Assembly (NCBI RefSeq): GCF_002933855.1
Contig: NZ_BFAQ01000028.1
Location: forward strand, 157,587-221,586
Origin: Vibrio penaeicida
GTDB lineage: Bacteria; Pseudomonadota; Gammaproteobacteria; Enterobacterales; Vibrionaceae
Direction: 5' to 3'
DNA length: 64,000 bases
This document shows positions 36,064 to 45,665 of this stretch, piece by piece. The first letter of the stretch is position 1, and every line of letters starts with the position of its first letter. The position numbers and the translations under genes were made by a program. The notes under the pieces are model-generated. The model made no database searches and was not told the origin of the DNA. It saw only the letters and a program-made list of their open reading frames with translations.

Positions 36064-37029
36064 TTAAAGGTCATCAATGTAACCTAGGCTTCGAAGAGCT
36101 CGCTCATCATCGGCCCAACCAGATTTTACTTTTACCCACGTTTCTAGGTAAACCTTGCGCTCAAAAAGCTCTTCCATATCAAGGCGGGCCTCTCGACCAA
36201 TGGTTTTGATTTTCTCCCCACCTTTCCCGATCACCATTTTTTTCTGACCAGTACGCTCAACTAAGATCAATGCATTGATGTGAAAGCCATCGGTTTCAGG
36301 GTTGTAATCAAATCGTTCGATCTCAACAGTTACCGAATAAGGCAGCTCTTCACCAGTGAAACGCATGAGTTTCTCACGGACAATTTCAGATGCCATAAAA
36401 CGCTGAGAACGATCGGTTACGTATTCTTCTGGGAAGTGGTGTGTCGCTTTTGGCAAACGCTCTCGCACGTGCTTACGCAACACATCAATATTCTTGTCGT
36501 GTTTCGCCGAAATGGGCACGACGTCTACAAAGTCCATTTTTTCCGACAAAGACTGCATATGAAGCATCACTTCGTTGCGATCTTTTACGTTATCAACTTT
36601 GTTCACACACAACACAACTGGGAAGTTTGCCTTGCTGAGTTTGGTGAAGACCATCTCATCATCATTCGTCCAGTGTGTGCCATCTACCAAGAAAAATACT
36701 AAGTTAACATCACTCAATGAGCTGTTTGCAGCTCGGTTCATTAAGCGGTTAATTGCTCGCTTTTCTTCAATATGAAGCCCTGGTGTATCAACAAAAATCG
36801 CTTGATAGTCACCTTCCGTATCCACTCCCATAATACGATGTCGCGTCGTTTGTGGTTTACGAGAAGTGATAGAAATCTTTTGTCCCAACAGTTGGTTGAG
36901 CAACGTTGATTTACCTACATTGGGCCGGCCAACAATAGCGATGAATCCGCAATGTTGGTTTTCAGCTGAAGATTCCTGCTTGTCAGATTCGAAATACGCA
37001 TCCAAATCAAATTCTTTTTCATCAGACAT
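36064..37029 (-). CDS. era: GTPase Era
   Basis: Era is a GTPase that binds 16S rRNA and matures the 30S subunit. The 321-residue product has G1 GRPNVGKSTLLNQLLG near residue 33, G3 DTPG, G4 NKVD near 140 and a C-terminal KH domain with VIGKGGEKIKTIG near 255. The first 23 residues (MSDEKEFDLDAYFESDKQES) form an acidic extension relative to E. coli Era. It overlaps rnc by 8 bases, the conserved coupling of rnc and era. Confidence 0.98.
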   Translation of the reverse strand: MSDEKEFDLDAYFESDKQESSAENQHCGFIAIVGRPNVGKSTLLNQLLGQKISITSRKPQTTRHRIMGVDTEGDYQAIFVDTPGLHIEEKRAINRLMNRAANSSLSDVNLVFFLVDGTHWTNDDEMVFTKLSKANFPVVLCVNKVDNVKDRNEVMLHMQSLSEKMDFVDVVPISAKHDKNIDVLRKHVRERLPKATHHFPEEYVTDRSQRFMASEIVREKLMRFTGEELPYSVTVEIERFDYNPETDGFHINALILVERTGQKKMVIGKGGEKIKTIGREARLDMEELFERKVYLETWVKVKSGWADDERALRSLGYIDDL

Positions 37030-37699
37030 TGGTTAGAAGTCCTAATGCTAATTCAGCCGCTGCTTGCTCCGCTTTGCGACGACTTGTACCTTTGCCGATA
37101 ACAGGTTCATCCAGCCCTGCAATTTCACACGCCACCGTAAATTCTTGGTTGTGTGCTTCACCTTTAATTTTAGTCACAGAATACGCAGGAAGAGGTTTTC
37201 TTCTACCTTGTAGGAATTCTTGTAACCGCGTTTTAGGATCTTTTTGCGATACGCCTGGCTGAATGGCGACCAATCTTGAGTGATACCAGTTCAGGACAAC
37301 CTTGCGAACCATCTCGAGATCACTGTCAAGATAGACGGCTCCAATGATTGCCTCCACGGCATCTGCAAGAATGGAGTCACGACGGAATCCGCCACTTTTC
37401 AGCTCACCTGGACCTAATTTTAAGTACTCTCCCAAGTCGAATTCTCGACCTAGTTCAGCAAGGGTATTGCCACGAACTAATGTTGCACGCATGCGGCTCA
37501 TATCACCTTCGTTCACTTTCGGGAAGCGGTGATACAAATCATCAGCAATGACAAAACTTAAAATTGAATCGCCCAGAAATTCAAGACGCTCATTGTGTTT
37601 ACCATTGGCGCTACGATGTGTCAGCGCCAAATGGATCAGCCCAGCATCATTAAATTGATAACCGAGCTGTTTTTCTAATTTACTGATAGGAGTATTCAT
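37022..37699 (-). CDS. rnc: Ribonuclease III
   Basis: RNase III cuts double-stranded RNA, including rRNA precursors. The 225-residue product has the catalytic signature NERLEFLGDSILSF near residue 38, further acidic residues in DAVEAIIGAVYLD near 115 and a C-terminal dsRNA-binding domain (about 155-225). The ATG at 37699 yields the family start and avoids a leaderless extension into the lepB end. It overlaps era and follows lepB by 10 bases. Confidence 0.98.
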   Translation of the reverse strand: MNTPISKLEKQLGYQFNDAGLIHLALTHRSANGKHNERLEFLGDSILSFVIADDLYHRFPKVNEGDMSRMRATLVRGNTLAELGREFDLGEYLKLGPGELKSGGFRRDSILADAVEAIIGAVYLDSDLEMVRKVVLNWYHSRLVAIQPGVSQKDPKTRLQEFLQGRRKPLPAYSVTKIKGEAHNQEFTVACEIAGLDEPVIGKGTSRRKAEQAAAELALGLLTNV

Positions 37700-37709
37700 A
37701 CTCTCTCTA

Positions 37710-38615
37710 TTAATGTATGCCACCGGTGCGGTTAAACCTTACACCAGTTGGAATCCAAGACGGCAACGTACTGTCTTGATCTCGTTCAAATTCAAAGCTA
37801 ATCCAAATTCCGACCGCTTTGCCTACTAAATTGCCTTCAGGGACAAAACCCCAAAAACGACTGTCGGCACTGTTGTCACGGTTATCCCCCATAACAAAGT
37901 ACTGACCTTGTGGTACCACCCACTCACGAACACCCGGGCGAGGCTGGTACGCTCTCACGTCGTCGCGAGTCAATGGATGCACTAAAATTTGGTGAGTTTC
38001 TTCACCCAGTTTTTCATCAATCTGAATCATCGGAATACCGATTCGTTCATCTTGGAAAATACTTTCTGTCACATTAGACGTTTCAATAGCATTACAGCTT
38101 GATTCCCCTTGACGCTGCACACAAAGTTCTTTCTTTTCACTGTAACGAACCACATCACCCGGTAGACCAACCACACGTTTGATGTAATCAATATCTGGGT
38201 TAGGCGGGAATTTAAATACCACAATGTCACCGCGCTCAGGTTTACCCGTTTCAACCAATTGAGTACGCCATACCGGGTCTTTTAATCCGTAAGCGTATTT
38301 TTCAACCAATATGAAATCGCCCACGAGCAACGTCGGCATCATTGAACCTGATGGGATCTGAAACGGTTCATAAATAAAGGAACGCAGAACCAAAACAAAG
38401 GTAATCACAGGGAAGATAGAAACACTATTTTCTACCCACCAAGGTTGGGCAGCCACTTTCGCTTGCAAAGATGTACTGAGACCTTCGTGAGTCTGACCTT
38501 CAATCGCACCCAGTTTTTCTTGGCGCTTTTTCGCTAAGACCAGTTTTTCAAGCGCCCATACAATGCCCGTTACTAATGTAACGATCACAAGTATGAGTGA
38601 AAATGTATTAGCCAT
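37710..38615 (-). CDS. lepB: Signal peptidase I
   Basis: LepB removes signal peptides from exported proteins at the periplasmic face of the inner membrane. The 301-residue product has an N-terminal helix (about 4-22), a second hydrophobic segment (about 65-83), the nucleophile Ser in PSGSMMPTLLVGD near 93, the general-base Lys in DYIKRVVGLPGD near 147 and the MGDNRDNSADSR box near 243. It follows lepA by 95 bases. Confidence 0.98.
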   Translation of the reverse strand: MANTFSLILVIVTLVTGIVWALEKLVLAKKRQEKLGAIEGQTHEGLSTSLQAKVAAQPWWVENSVSIFPVITFVLVLRSFIYEPFQIPSGSMMPTLLVGDFILVEKYAYGLKDPVWRTQLVETGKPERGDIVVFKFPPNPDIDYIKRVVGLPGDVVRYSEKKELCVQRQGESSCNAIETSNVTESIFQDERIGIPMIQIDEKLGEETHQILVHPLTRDDVRAYQPRPGVREWVVPQGQYFVMGDNRDNSADSRFWGFVPEGNLVGKAVGIWISFEFERDQDSTLPSWIPTGVRFNRTGGIH

Positions 38616-38649
38616 TTACTTCCCTTCGTATTCTTTAGTGAAAAAGAAG

Positions 38650-38670
38650 AAAGGGTATCCGATACCCTTT
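38650..38670 (-). terminator. Hairpin between lepA and lepB
   Basis: AAAGGGTATC-C-GATACCCTTT is a near-perfect dyad. On the minus strand it is followed by CTTCTTTTT, an interrupted T tract, so it may be a leaky terminator that tunes lepB below lepA. Confidence 0.5.
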
Positions 38671-38710
38671 CTGCCTAAGTCTTTGTTTGAGTGTAAAAGT
38701 ACGAAAAAGT

Positions 38711-40504
38711 TTAATCTTTTCCTACATGAAGAATGGCAAGGAATGCTTCTTGAGGCAGTTCCACGTTACCAATTTGCTTCATGCGCTTCTTACCTTCTTT
38801 CTGCTTCTTCAGAAGTTTCTTCTTACGGCTCACGTCACCACCGTAACATTTTGCGATTACGTTCTTACGAAGCTGCTTCACTGTTGAGCGTGCGATAATG
38901 TGATTACCAATCGCCGCCTGAATAGCGATATCAAACATTTGACGAGGAATGAATTCTTTCATTTTCTCAACAAGCTGACGACCGCGTGTCTGTGAATGAG
39001 CCTGATGCGTGATCATTGCCAAAGCATCCACTTTGTCACCATTTAGAAGAACGTCAACGCGTACCATGTTCGATGGCTCAAAGCGTTGGAAGTTGTAATC
39101 CAGTGAAGCATAGCCACGAGATGTTGATTTTAGGCGGTCAAAGAAATCCAGAACCACTTCTGCCATCGGAATATCGTAAGTTACCGCGACTTGGTTGCCG
39201 TGGTAAACCATGTCCACCTGAGTACCACGCTTTTCAACACACAGTGTGATTACGTTACCCAAGTAGTCCGCGGGAACCAAAATGTTACAGCGCGCAATTG
39301 GCTCACGAATTTCTTCGATATCATTGATCGCGGGTAACTTAGCTGGGCTATCGACATAAATCATCGTTTTATCCGTCTTTTCGACTTCATAAACTACTGT
39401 CGGTGCGGTCGTGATCAGATCCAGATCGTATTCACGCTCTAAACGCTCTTGAATGATTTCCATGTGCAACATGCCAAGGAAACCACAACGGAAACCAAAG
39501 CCAAGTGCTGCTGAGTTCTCTGGCTCGTAGAACAATGATGCATCGTTTAGGCTCAGTTTCCCTAATGCATCACGGAAGTTTTCATAGTCGTCTGATGATA
39601 CTGGGAATAAGCCAGCGTAAACCTGAGGCTTTACTTTCTTAAAACCAGGAAGCGCAACTTCAGAGCCATGCTTTGCCAGTGTTAGTGTATCACCTACAGG
39701 AGCACCGAGAATGTCTTTAATTCCACAAACAACCCAGCCTACTTCACCCGTTCTAAGGACATCGGTATCGACTTGTTTTGGTGTAAAGATACCTAAACGA
39801 TCTACACCCCAAATCTGCCCTGTGCTCATGACTTTGATTTTGTCATTTTTCTTGAGCTCGCCATTTTTAATACGAACCAAAGAAACGACACCAAGGTAGT
39901 TATCAAACCAAGAATCAATAATAAGAGCTTGCAGTGGCGCGTCTGGGTCACCTTCTGGAGCTGGGATTGAAGCAACAATGTTTTCTAAAACATCGTCAAC
40001 ACCAATGCCGGTTTTGGCGCTACAACGTGTCGCTTCCATAGCGTCAATGCCGACGATCTCTTCAATTTCTTCAGATACACGCTCTGGATCCGCTGCAGGA
40101 AGGTCAATCTTGTTCAAGATTGGTACCACTTCCAGATCCATCTCAATGGCTGTGTAACAGTTTGCTAGGGTCTGAGCTTCTACGCCCTGCCCGGCATCGA
40201 CAACCAAAAGCGCACCTTCACAAGCCGCTAATGAACGGGAAACTTCGTAGGCAAAATCTACATGCCCCGGGGTATCGATGAAATTAAGTTGGTAGGTTTC
40301 ACCATCATTTGCGGTGTAGTTTAGCGTCACACTCTGAGATTTGATGGTGATGCCACGCTCTCGCTCTAAATCCATGGAATCAAGAACCTGAGCTTCCATC
40401 TCACGATCACTGAGTCCACCACAAACTTGGATTAAGCGGTCTGAAAGGGTCGACTTACCGTGGTCGATATGGGCGATTATCGAAAAATTACGAATGTGCT
40501 TCAT
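38711..40504 (-). CDS. lepA: Elongation factor 4 (LepA)
   Basis: LepA is a ribosome-binding GTPase that back-translocates or assists initiation and assembly. The 597-residue product has G1 AHIDHGKSTLSDRL near residue 9, G3 DTPGHVDF, G4 NKIDLP and the LepA-specific C-terminal domain (VKQLRKNVIAKCYGGDVSRKKKLL is split here for brevity; see residues 552-580). Length matches E. coli LepA (599). It follows rseC by 92 bases. Confidence 0.98.
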   Translation of the reverse strand: MKHIRNFSIIAHIDHGKSTLSDRLIQVCGGLSDREMEAQVLDSMDLERERGITIKSQSVTLNYTANDGETYQLNFIDTPGHVDFAYEVSRSLAACEGALLVVDAGQGVEAQTLANCYTAIEMDLEVVPILNKIDLPAADPERVSEEIEEIVGIDAMEATRCSAKTGIGVDDVLENIVASIPAPEGDPDAPLQALIIDSWFDNYLGVVSLVRIKNGELKKNDKIKVMSTGQIWGVDRLGIFTPKQVDTDVLRTGEVGWVVCGIKDILGAPVGDTLTLAKHGSEVALPGFKKVKPQVYAGLFPVSSDDYENFRDALGKLSLNDASLFYEPENSAALGFGFRCGFLGMLHMEIIQERLEREYDLDLITTAPTVVYEVEKTDKTMIYVDSPAKLPAINDIEEIREPIARCNILVPADYLGNVITLCVEKRGTQVDMVYHGNQVAVTYDIPMAEVVLDFFDRLKSTSRGYASLDYNFQRFEPSNMVRVDVLLNGDKVDALAMITHQAHSQTRGRQLVEKMKEFIPRQMFDIAIQAAIGNHIIARSTVKQLRKNVIAKCYGGDVSRKKKLLKKQKEGKKRMKQIGNVELPQEAFLAILHVGKD

Positions 40505-40596
40505 AGGTTGGTGTGACTAAACTCTTACAAAAATGGATGGGAGAAATACCGTTCATTTGTTGGTATTTCGATCAAGTTGGCAGATTCTACCCAATT

Positions 40597-41100
40597 TCAG
40601 GGCTTGTCGCTATCAGGAAATGTAGCAATTCCTGTCAAAGGACTCCCTAGCACGCGAATTAGGGACACTTTATCCTCAGATTCTCGCTCTAGTTTACCGG
40701 TCCAATGCTTAGCGCAAAGGGTTCCTACCCACGCAAGCAGCACTGATGCGGCTATGACAGCCAACTCGCCAGAACCTAACATTGGTTGAAGCCAGAAATG
40801 CCCTAAGAGCGCCCCTAAAAACAAAAATGCGATGGGAGACAAATAAATCAAAGCAGCCGACTGCAACAATTGTTTTTCTGGCAAACCGATCTCCACAACT
40901 TGCCCCGGAGTTAAAGATTGCTTTGACTCCAAATACCAAGCGTGCGCTTTATTGCCAAAAGCTTTCGATACTACGCCAGTACCGCAACTTTTTTGAGATG
41001 AACAGCTGGAGCAACTGGTTTGTTGCTCGCAGCTCAATTGGATACGAAATCCAGATTTGGAGGTGTGACTTGCGACCACCGTCGCTAGTGCCGTCATCAT
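40597..41100 (-). CDS. rseC: SoxR-reducing / sigma-E regulatory protein RseC
   Basis: The 167-residue product has the Cys cluster CEQQTSCSSCSSQKSCGTG near residues 24-42 followed by two membrane helices (about 83-105 and 113-130), which define RseC. In E. coli RseC helps keep SoxR reduced, while its effect on sigma E is minor. It is the last gene of rpoE-rseA-rseB-rseC. Two ATG codons in tandem open the frame; either could be used. Confidence 0.95.
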   Translation of the reverse strand: MMTALATVVASHTSKSGFRIQLSCEQQTSCSSCSSQKSCGTGVVSKAFGNKAHAWYLESKQSLTPGQVVEIGLPEKQLLQSAALIYLSPIAFLFLGALLGHFWLQPMLGSGELAVIAASVLLAWVGTLCAKHWTGKLERESEDKVSLIRVLGSPLTGIATFPDSDKP

Positions 41101-41106
41101 AATGAG

Positions 41107-42066
41107 TTACTGGGTTTTGTTAGCCGTCATGGTGACTGATTGTGCCACACGTTTGGCCGTTGAGGGAGGAATATCACCGACAACAGAAACCTCTACATTA
41201 CCACTGACAAAGCTATGCAAAGTACGGCGACCTTGGCGAACCAGTTGCCCCTTCAAAGAAAGGTCATCTTTTTCAGATACATACACAGAGAAGCTAAAAA
41301 GGCCATCGTTAAACATCTGGCTTTCAACCACTTTATTGGTCATACCCATTCTGTATCGATTCATTGGATTTGCTTTAAACCCATTAGGGACCCAACCCAC
41401 TTGCCAAAACGAACTTTTGGCTTCACTTTCAGGCAATGAAATAGCGTCAGGCAATTGAGCTTCACCCAATCTTGCAAGCAAGTCAAAAATCTTGTCGTTT
41501 ACTGCGTAGGATATGGTTCGATATTGTTCCAAAACTTCGCCATCACGATCCACTAAATCTGCACGAAGAGGAAGGTGAGTGCGCTCATCGACCCAAAGAA
41601 CATAAGAATATCTTTGTCCATCTTTCGGGACGATACGAATGACTTGGCAAGGCGTGCCCGCTTCGCGCGCTCGACCCAGTTTTACAAAATCGTAGTGATC
41701 TTCCAACACCGTTACATTGGTGTTGATCAATGGGATCAGAGGTGCAACCATTTCCCCAGATTCGATTGAAAATGGATCTACTCCTGGTTCAAAGTAACTT
41801 ATTTCGTTATCTCGTCGAATAACCTCACGAGAAGGACCGCTAAGGTATACCAAGCGAGCAAATTGCTTGTCATCTCGGCGACCATGTCGGTAAAGGAGAG
41901 GTTCTATACTGTTTTTCTTGATTTGAATATATGACAGCTCATAGCTCAATTGCTGGCTTGCTTCGTTCATTTGATGCAACAACGCCTCAGCAGAGATTTC
42001 CTCTGCAGAGGCGGCGTATCCATTCAAACTGAACAGTGCCAGCACACTGATCAGGATTTTTTTCAT
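41107..42066 (-). CDS. rseB: Sigma-E regulatory protein RseB
   Basis: RseB is a periplasmic protein that binds the anti-sigma factor RseA and blocks its cleavage by DegS until lipopolysaccharide intermediates displace it. The 319-residue product has a signal peptide (MKKILISVLALFSLNGYAAS), the LolA-like N-terminal domain (YFEPGVDPFSIESGEMV) and a C-terminal domain with GNVEVSVVGDIPP. It overlaps rseA by 4 bases (ATGA), so it is translationally coupled. Confidence 0.97.
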   Translation of the reverse strand: MKKILISVLALFSLNGYAASAEEISAEALLHQMNEASQQLSYELSYIQIKKNSIEPLLYRHGRRDDKQFARLVYLSGPSREVIRRDNEISYFEPGVDPFSIESGEMVAPLIPLINTNVTVLEDHYDFVKLGRAREAGTPCQVIRIVPKDGQRYSYVLWVDERTHLPLRADLVDRDGEVLEQYRTISYAVNDKIFDLLARLGEAQLPDAISLPESEAKSSFWQVGWVPNGFKANPMNRYRMGMTNKVVESQMFNDGLFSFSVYVSEKDDLSLKGQLVRQGRRTLHSFVSGNVEVSVVGDIPPSTAKRVAQSVTMTANKTQ

Positions 42067-42680
42067 TCTAGATCCGATTTAGTAGAGTGCGCGACTTCTT
42101 CGTTCATAACTGCACTATTGAGGCGCAATTGCATACTGTAATCTTGAAGTAACGCGTTAACACGCTTACGTTGCTCCATCAACTGTGCTTCATTAGAAGA
42201 AGGGGCAATAGACTCTTGTGCCAAACTTACAGGCTCAGCACTACCAATCACTGGAATAGTTTGCAGTACTGGTAGTTCATTTTCTGACTGCACACCGCTT
42301 TGACCGTTGTATTGCTGCACACCTAGAATCACAACCAGTGAAACACAGGCAGCCATGGCAACTTGACCAAATTGAGTCATCCAACCAGGCATACTTACAC
42401 GTGCAACCTCAGGAGTCGGCTGTGACTCAATAGCAGGGGTGACAACATGATCCGATACGTGCATTGGAGAATGAGCCGGTTCACTGTCTAACGCCAACGC
42501 AACACTGTTTGCAATATCCCAATCGGCGCGTTTTGGATCTTCCCCCCTCATTACATCACCAATTAAGTGATAGTTCTGCCAAGACTTCAGACCTTCTGCA
42601 TCGTGTTCCAGTTCTGAAATCAGAGCCTGATCCACGCTTTCTCCATCCATGAGTGCTGAAAGTTGTTCTTTGTCAGCCAT
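42063..42680 (-). CDS. rseA: Anti-sigma-E factor RseA
   Basis: RseA holds sigma E at the inner membrane. The 205-residue product has the cytoplasmic sigma-binding domain (MADKEQLSALMDGES, WQNYHLIGDVMRGE), a membrane helix near 102-120 (MAACVSLVVILGVQQY) and a periplasmic tail for DegS cleavage. The ATG at 42680 is preferred over one four codons upstream because it gives the family start. It follows rpoE by 25 bases. Confidence 0.96.
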   Translation of the reverse strand: MADKEQLSALMDGESVDQALISELEHDAEGLKSWQNYHLIGDVMRGEDPKRADWDIANSVALALDSEPAHSPMHVSDHVVTPAIESQPTPEVARVSMPGWMTQFGQVAMAACVSLVVILGVQQYNGQSGVQSENELPVLQTIPVIGSAEPVSLAQESIAPSSNEAQLMEQRKRVNALLQDYSMQLRLNSAVMNEEVAHSTKSDLE

Positions 42681-42705
42681 TATTTTCACCATTTAACTCA
42701 TTGGT

Positions 42706-43284
42706 CTAACGCTGTAGAAGTGGTTGAATTTTCTTCTCAACCGCTTCACGAGCACGGAATATACGAGAACGAACCGTCCCGACAGGGCAATCCATAACCT
42801 CGGCTATTTCTTCATAGCTAAGACCATCCAATTCTCGTAATGTCATTGCTGTTTTTAAATCTTCTGGTAACGCTTCAATCGCTTCGAAAACAACCTGTTT
42901 CAATTCTTTGGACAGCGTAATGTTCTCTGGGTTCGATATTTCTTTTAATGCGCCACCAGTTTCGTAATATTCGGCCTCTTCTGCATCCAAATCGGTTGCG
43001 GGAGGTCTGCGCCCTTGGGCAACAATATGATTTTTAGCTGTATTAACGGCGATCCGGTATAACCAAGTATAAAACGCACTTTCTCCCCGAAAATTTGGGA
43101 TGGCTCTATACGCCTTAATAAAAGCCTCTTGTGCAACGTCTGCAACATCACCAGAGTTGTTTATATATCGAGAAATCAAGTTGCAAACTTTGTTTTGATA
43201 TTTGATAACCAAAAGATTGAATGCTTGTTTATCTCCTCGTTGGACACGCTCAATTAGTACTTGATCGGTTAACTGCTCGCTCAT
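42706..43284 (-). CDS. rpoE: RNA polymerase sigma factor RpoE (sigma 24)
   Basis: RpoE transcribes the envelope-stress regulon. The 192-residue product starts MSEQLTDQVLIERVQRGD, has region 2 (DVAQEAFIKAYRAI, FYTWLYRIAVNTAKNH) and region 4 (LDGLSYEEIAEVMDCPVGTV). It is very close in sequence to E. coli RpoE (191 residues). The ATG at 43284 is used instead of a GTG four codons before it that overlaps the ribosome site. A sigma-E-type promoter lies upstream, consistent with autoregulation. Confidence 0.98.
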   Translation of the reverse strand: MSEQLTDQVLIERVQRGDKQAFNLLVIKYQNKVCNLISRYINNSGDVADVAQEAFIKAYRAIPNFRGESAFYTWLYRIAVNTAKNHIVAQGRRPPATDLDAEEAEYYETGGALKEISNPENITLSKELKQVVFEAIEALPEDLKTAMTLRELDGLSYEEIAEVMDCPVGTVRSRIFRAREAVEKKIQPLLQR

Positions 43285-43384
43285 TCGAGCGTCCACTCCT
43301 ATTGTTATTTGCCCCTACCTTCACAGGTATGAACATTAAGTTCTGTCAAATGTAGTATTGACACCACCGCCTACATGAGCACTA

Positions 43385-43412
43385 TTGTGACTGATATAGT
43401 CAAAGAAAGTTC
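43385..43412 (-). promoter_or_regulatory. Sigma-E-type promoter of rpoE
   Basis: On the minus strand GAACTT (43407-43412) and GTCACAA (43385-43391) are 15 bases apart, close to the sigma-E pattern GGAACTT-N15/16-GTCnAA. It lies about 100 bases before the rpoE start, fitting the known autoregulation of rpoE. The rest of the 319-base rpoE/nadB gap must also hold the nadB promoter; a TTGACA on the minus strand near 43346-43351 may belong to a second rpoE promoter. Confidence 0.6.
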
Positions 43413-43603
43413 AATCCGACGAATTTTTTTTAACAAATTTGTCTGGCAATGTGATGTAACCTTCATTGTATTTGCTCAAACGGGTGCAGATAAAGATAAT
43501 AATCACCACCAAGAAGATATGCGTTACAGGATTAGCGAAACGCTAATTGCTTATAGAGTCAATTTGGGCAGGCTCTAAGATAACCTGGGATTTTTAAAGT
43601 TAT

Positions 43604-45214
43604 ATGAACGATAACCGAGAACATCAATGCGATGTATTAGTGGTTGGCAGTGGAGCGGCAGGATTGTCTCTCGCATTACGAGTAGCGCCACATGGCAAAG
43701 TCATCGTGTTGAGTAAAGGACCTCGTAGTGAAGGGGCCACATACTATGCTCAGGGCGGTATTGCTGCAGTATTTGACGAATCGGACAGCATTGAATCGCA
43801 TGTTCAGGACACCCAAATCGCTGGTGGTGGAATATGCGAAGAAGATACCGTTAAGTTCATTGCCGAGAATGCAAAAGAAAGCGTTCAGTGGTTAATCGAC
43901 GGTGGGGTACCCTTTGATCGCGAAGAGAATGATTCGGACGAAAGCCCGCGCTACCACCTAACGCGGGAAGGCGGCCATAGCCACCGACGCATTCTACATG
44001 CGGCAGATGCAACAGGCATGGCAATGCAAACATCTCTTCAGGATAACGCGCACAACCATCCAAATATTCACGTATTGGAACGCCACAATGCCTTGGATCT
44101 AATCACTGAAGACAAAATTGGCGGTGATAAGAAAAAAGTCATTGGTGCGTATATATGGAACAGGAATCAAGAGCACGTCGAAACCGTCAGAGCTAAGTTT
44201 GTTGTGTTAGCTACGGGTGGCGCTTCTAAAGTGTACCAATACACATCTAACCCTGATGTATCCTCAGGGGATGGAATTGCAATGGCATGGCGAGCAGGTT
44301 GTCGCGTTGCTAATTTAGAATTCAATCAGTTCCACCCAACGTGTCTCTTCCACCCTGAAGCTCGCAATTTCTTGCTGACTGAAGCTTTGCGAGGCGAAGG
44401 AGCGTATTTAAGAAGACCCGACGGCTCGCGTTTCATGCAAGATTTTGATGAGCGAGGCGAGCTCGCACCGCGTGATGTCGTTGCACGTGCTATTGATTTT
44501 GAGATGAAGCGGCTGGGTGCAGATTGCATGTACCTAGACATTAGCCATAAAGACCCTGAATTTGTCACGAAACACTTTCCAACCATTGATATGCGCCTGA
44601 AAGACCTTGGCATCGACATGACTAAAGAGCCGATACCCATCGTCCCAGCAGCCCACTATACCTGTGGTGGCGTCATGGTTGACCAACAAGGTGTAACGGA
44701 CTTAAGTCATCTTTATGCAATAGGTGAAGTGAGTTATACCGGTCTACATGGTGCAAACAGAATGGCCTCTAACTCTCTTCTCGAATGTGTTGTGTATGCA
44801 CGTTCTGCAGCGGATGACATCATTAACAAAATTAGTGATGCCAAGCTAGCAGGATCCTTACCTGAATGGGATGAAAGCCAAGTTCTTTGTTCAGATGAAG
44901 AAGTTGTGATTCAACATAACTGGCACGAGTTGCGTTTGTTTATGTGGGACTACATGGGAATTGTACGAACCGATAAGCGATTAGAGCGCGCATTGCGCCG
45001 CATCCAATTGCTACAACAAGAAACTCACGAGTATTACAGTAATTTCCGTGTATCCAATAACCTATTAGAGCTTCGTAACCTACTGCAAGTAGCAGAACTC
45101 ATGGTTCGTTGCGCTATGGAACGAAAAGAAAGCCGCGGCTTGCATTACACATTGGATTATCCAGAACTGGCTGAAAATAGCGGACCGACTATTTTAACTC
45201 CCGAAAAATTTTAG
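43604..45214 (+). CDS. nadB: L-aspartate oxidase
   Basis: NadB oxidises L-aspartate to iminoaspartate in NAD synthesis. The 536-residue flavoprotein has the FAD-binding motif VLVVGSGAAGLSLAL near residue 12, the YYAQGGIAAVFDESDS segment near 50 and the HYTCGGVMVDQQG catalytic region near 350. It is divergent from rpoE, as in E. coli, and ends in a terminator that overlaps the 3' end of ygfX on the other strand. Confidence 0.98.
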   Translation: MNDNREHQCDVLVVGSGAAGLSLALRVAPHGKVIVLSKGPRSEGATYYAQGGIAAVFDESDSIESHVQDTQIAGGGICEEDTVKFIAENAKESVQWLIDGGVPFDREENDSDESPRYHLTREGGHSHRRILHAADATGMAMQTSLQDNAHNHPNIHVLERHNALDLITEDKIGGDKKKVIGAYIWNRNQEHVETVRAKFVVLATGGASKVYQYTSNPDVSSGDGIAMAWRAGCRVANLEFNQFHPTCLFHPEARNFLLTEALRGEGAYLRRPDGSRFMQDFDERGELAPRDVVARAIDFEMKRLGADCMYLDISHKDPEFVTKHFPTIDMRLKDLGIDMTKEPIPIVPAAHYTCGGVMVDQQGVTDLSHLYAIGEVSYTGLHGANRMASNSLLECVVYARSAADDIINKISDAKLAGSLPEWDESQVLCSDEEVVIQHNWHELRLFMWDYMGIVRTDKRLERALRRIQLLQQETHEYYSNFRVSNNLLELRNLLQVAELMVRCAMERKESRGLHYTLDYPELAENSGPTILTPEKF

Positions 45215-45245
45215 TCTTTACAATTTTACGATGTAGCGAACACAT

Positions 45246-45665
45246 TTAAAGAGCACTTGTTGAGTGCTCTTTTTTATTGCCTTTTTGCCAACGCAAATAG
45301 CGGAGTAACGCTCGGTATTCTTTGTCAGAACAGGCATCTCGCCAAACCAAGATCCTCGATTTGTCATCAAAAATGAGCAAAGTCATCAAAGCAGAACATT
45401 CTAGCCACGCACGATCCAATATCTTCTTTTTTCTATTGATTCTGAACTCACCACTCTCGCTCCATGTGAGTAAAATTTCAGAAGAAGGTTGTATGAATTT
45501 AGATAGCAAAGGAATCAGAATTGCTGTGAACACAAATAGCGTTAGGGCAATTGGTGCTGGGGAAGCAGCAAGTGCCCAACTAAGTATTGCCAGAATAAAA
45601 AGCTGACATAGCCGGGCACTGAGGGACAGTTTTAAATTAGCGAACTTTGCTGAGGTTGTATGCAA
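45246..45665 (-). CDS. ygfX: YgfX/CptA family inner-membrane protein
   Basis: The 139-residue product has two adjacent hydrophobic segments (about residues 19-35 and 38-58) followed by a soluble basic tail with WLECSALMTLLIFDD near 88. This is the YgfX (CptA) layout: a membrane protein encoded with SdhE that in enterics has been proposed as a toxin-like inhibitor of FtsZ and MreB polymerisation. It overlaps sdhE by 29 bases. Its last codons form the nadB terminator, a compact tail-to-tail arrangement. Confidence 0.85.
   Translation of the reverse strand: MHTTSAKFANLKLSLSARLCQLFILAILSWALAASPAPIALTLFVFTAILIPLLSKFIQPSSEILLTWSESGEFRINRKKKILDRAWLECSALMTLLIFDDKSRILVWRDACSDKEYRALLRYLRWQKGNKKEHSTSAL
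45251..45275 (+). terminator. Intrinsic terminator of nadB
   Basis: GAGCACTT-GTTG-AGTGCTC followed by six T residues. It is embedded in the last codons of ygfX on the opposite strand. Confidence 0.85.
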
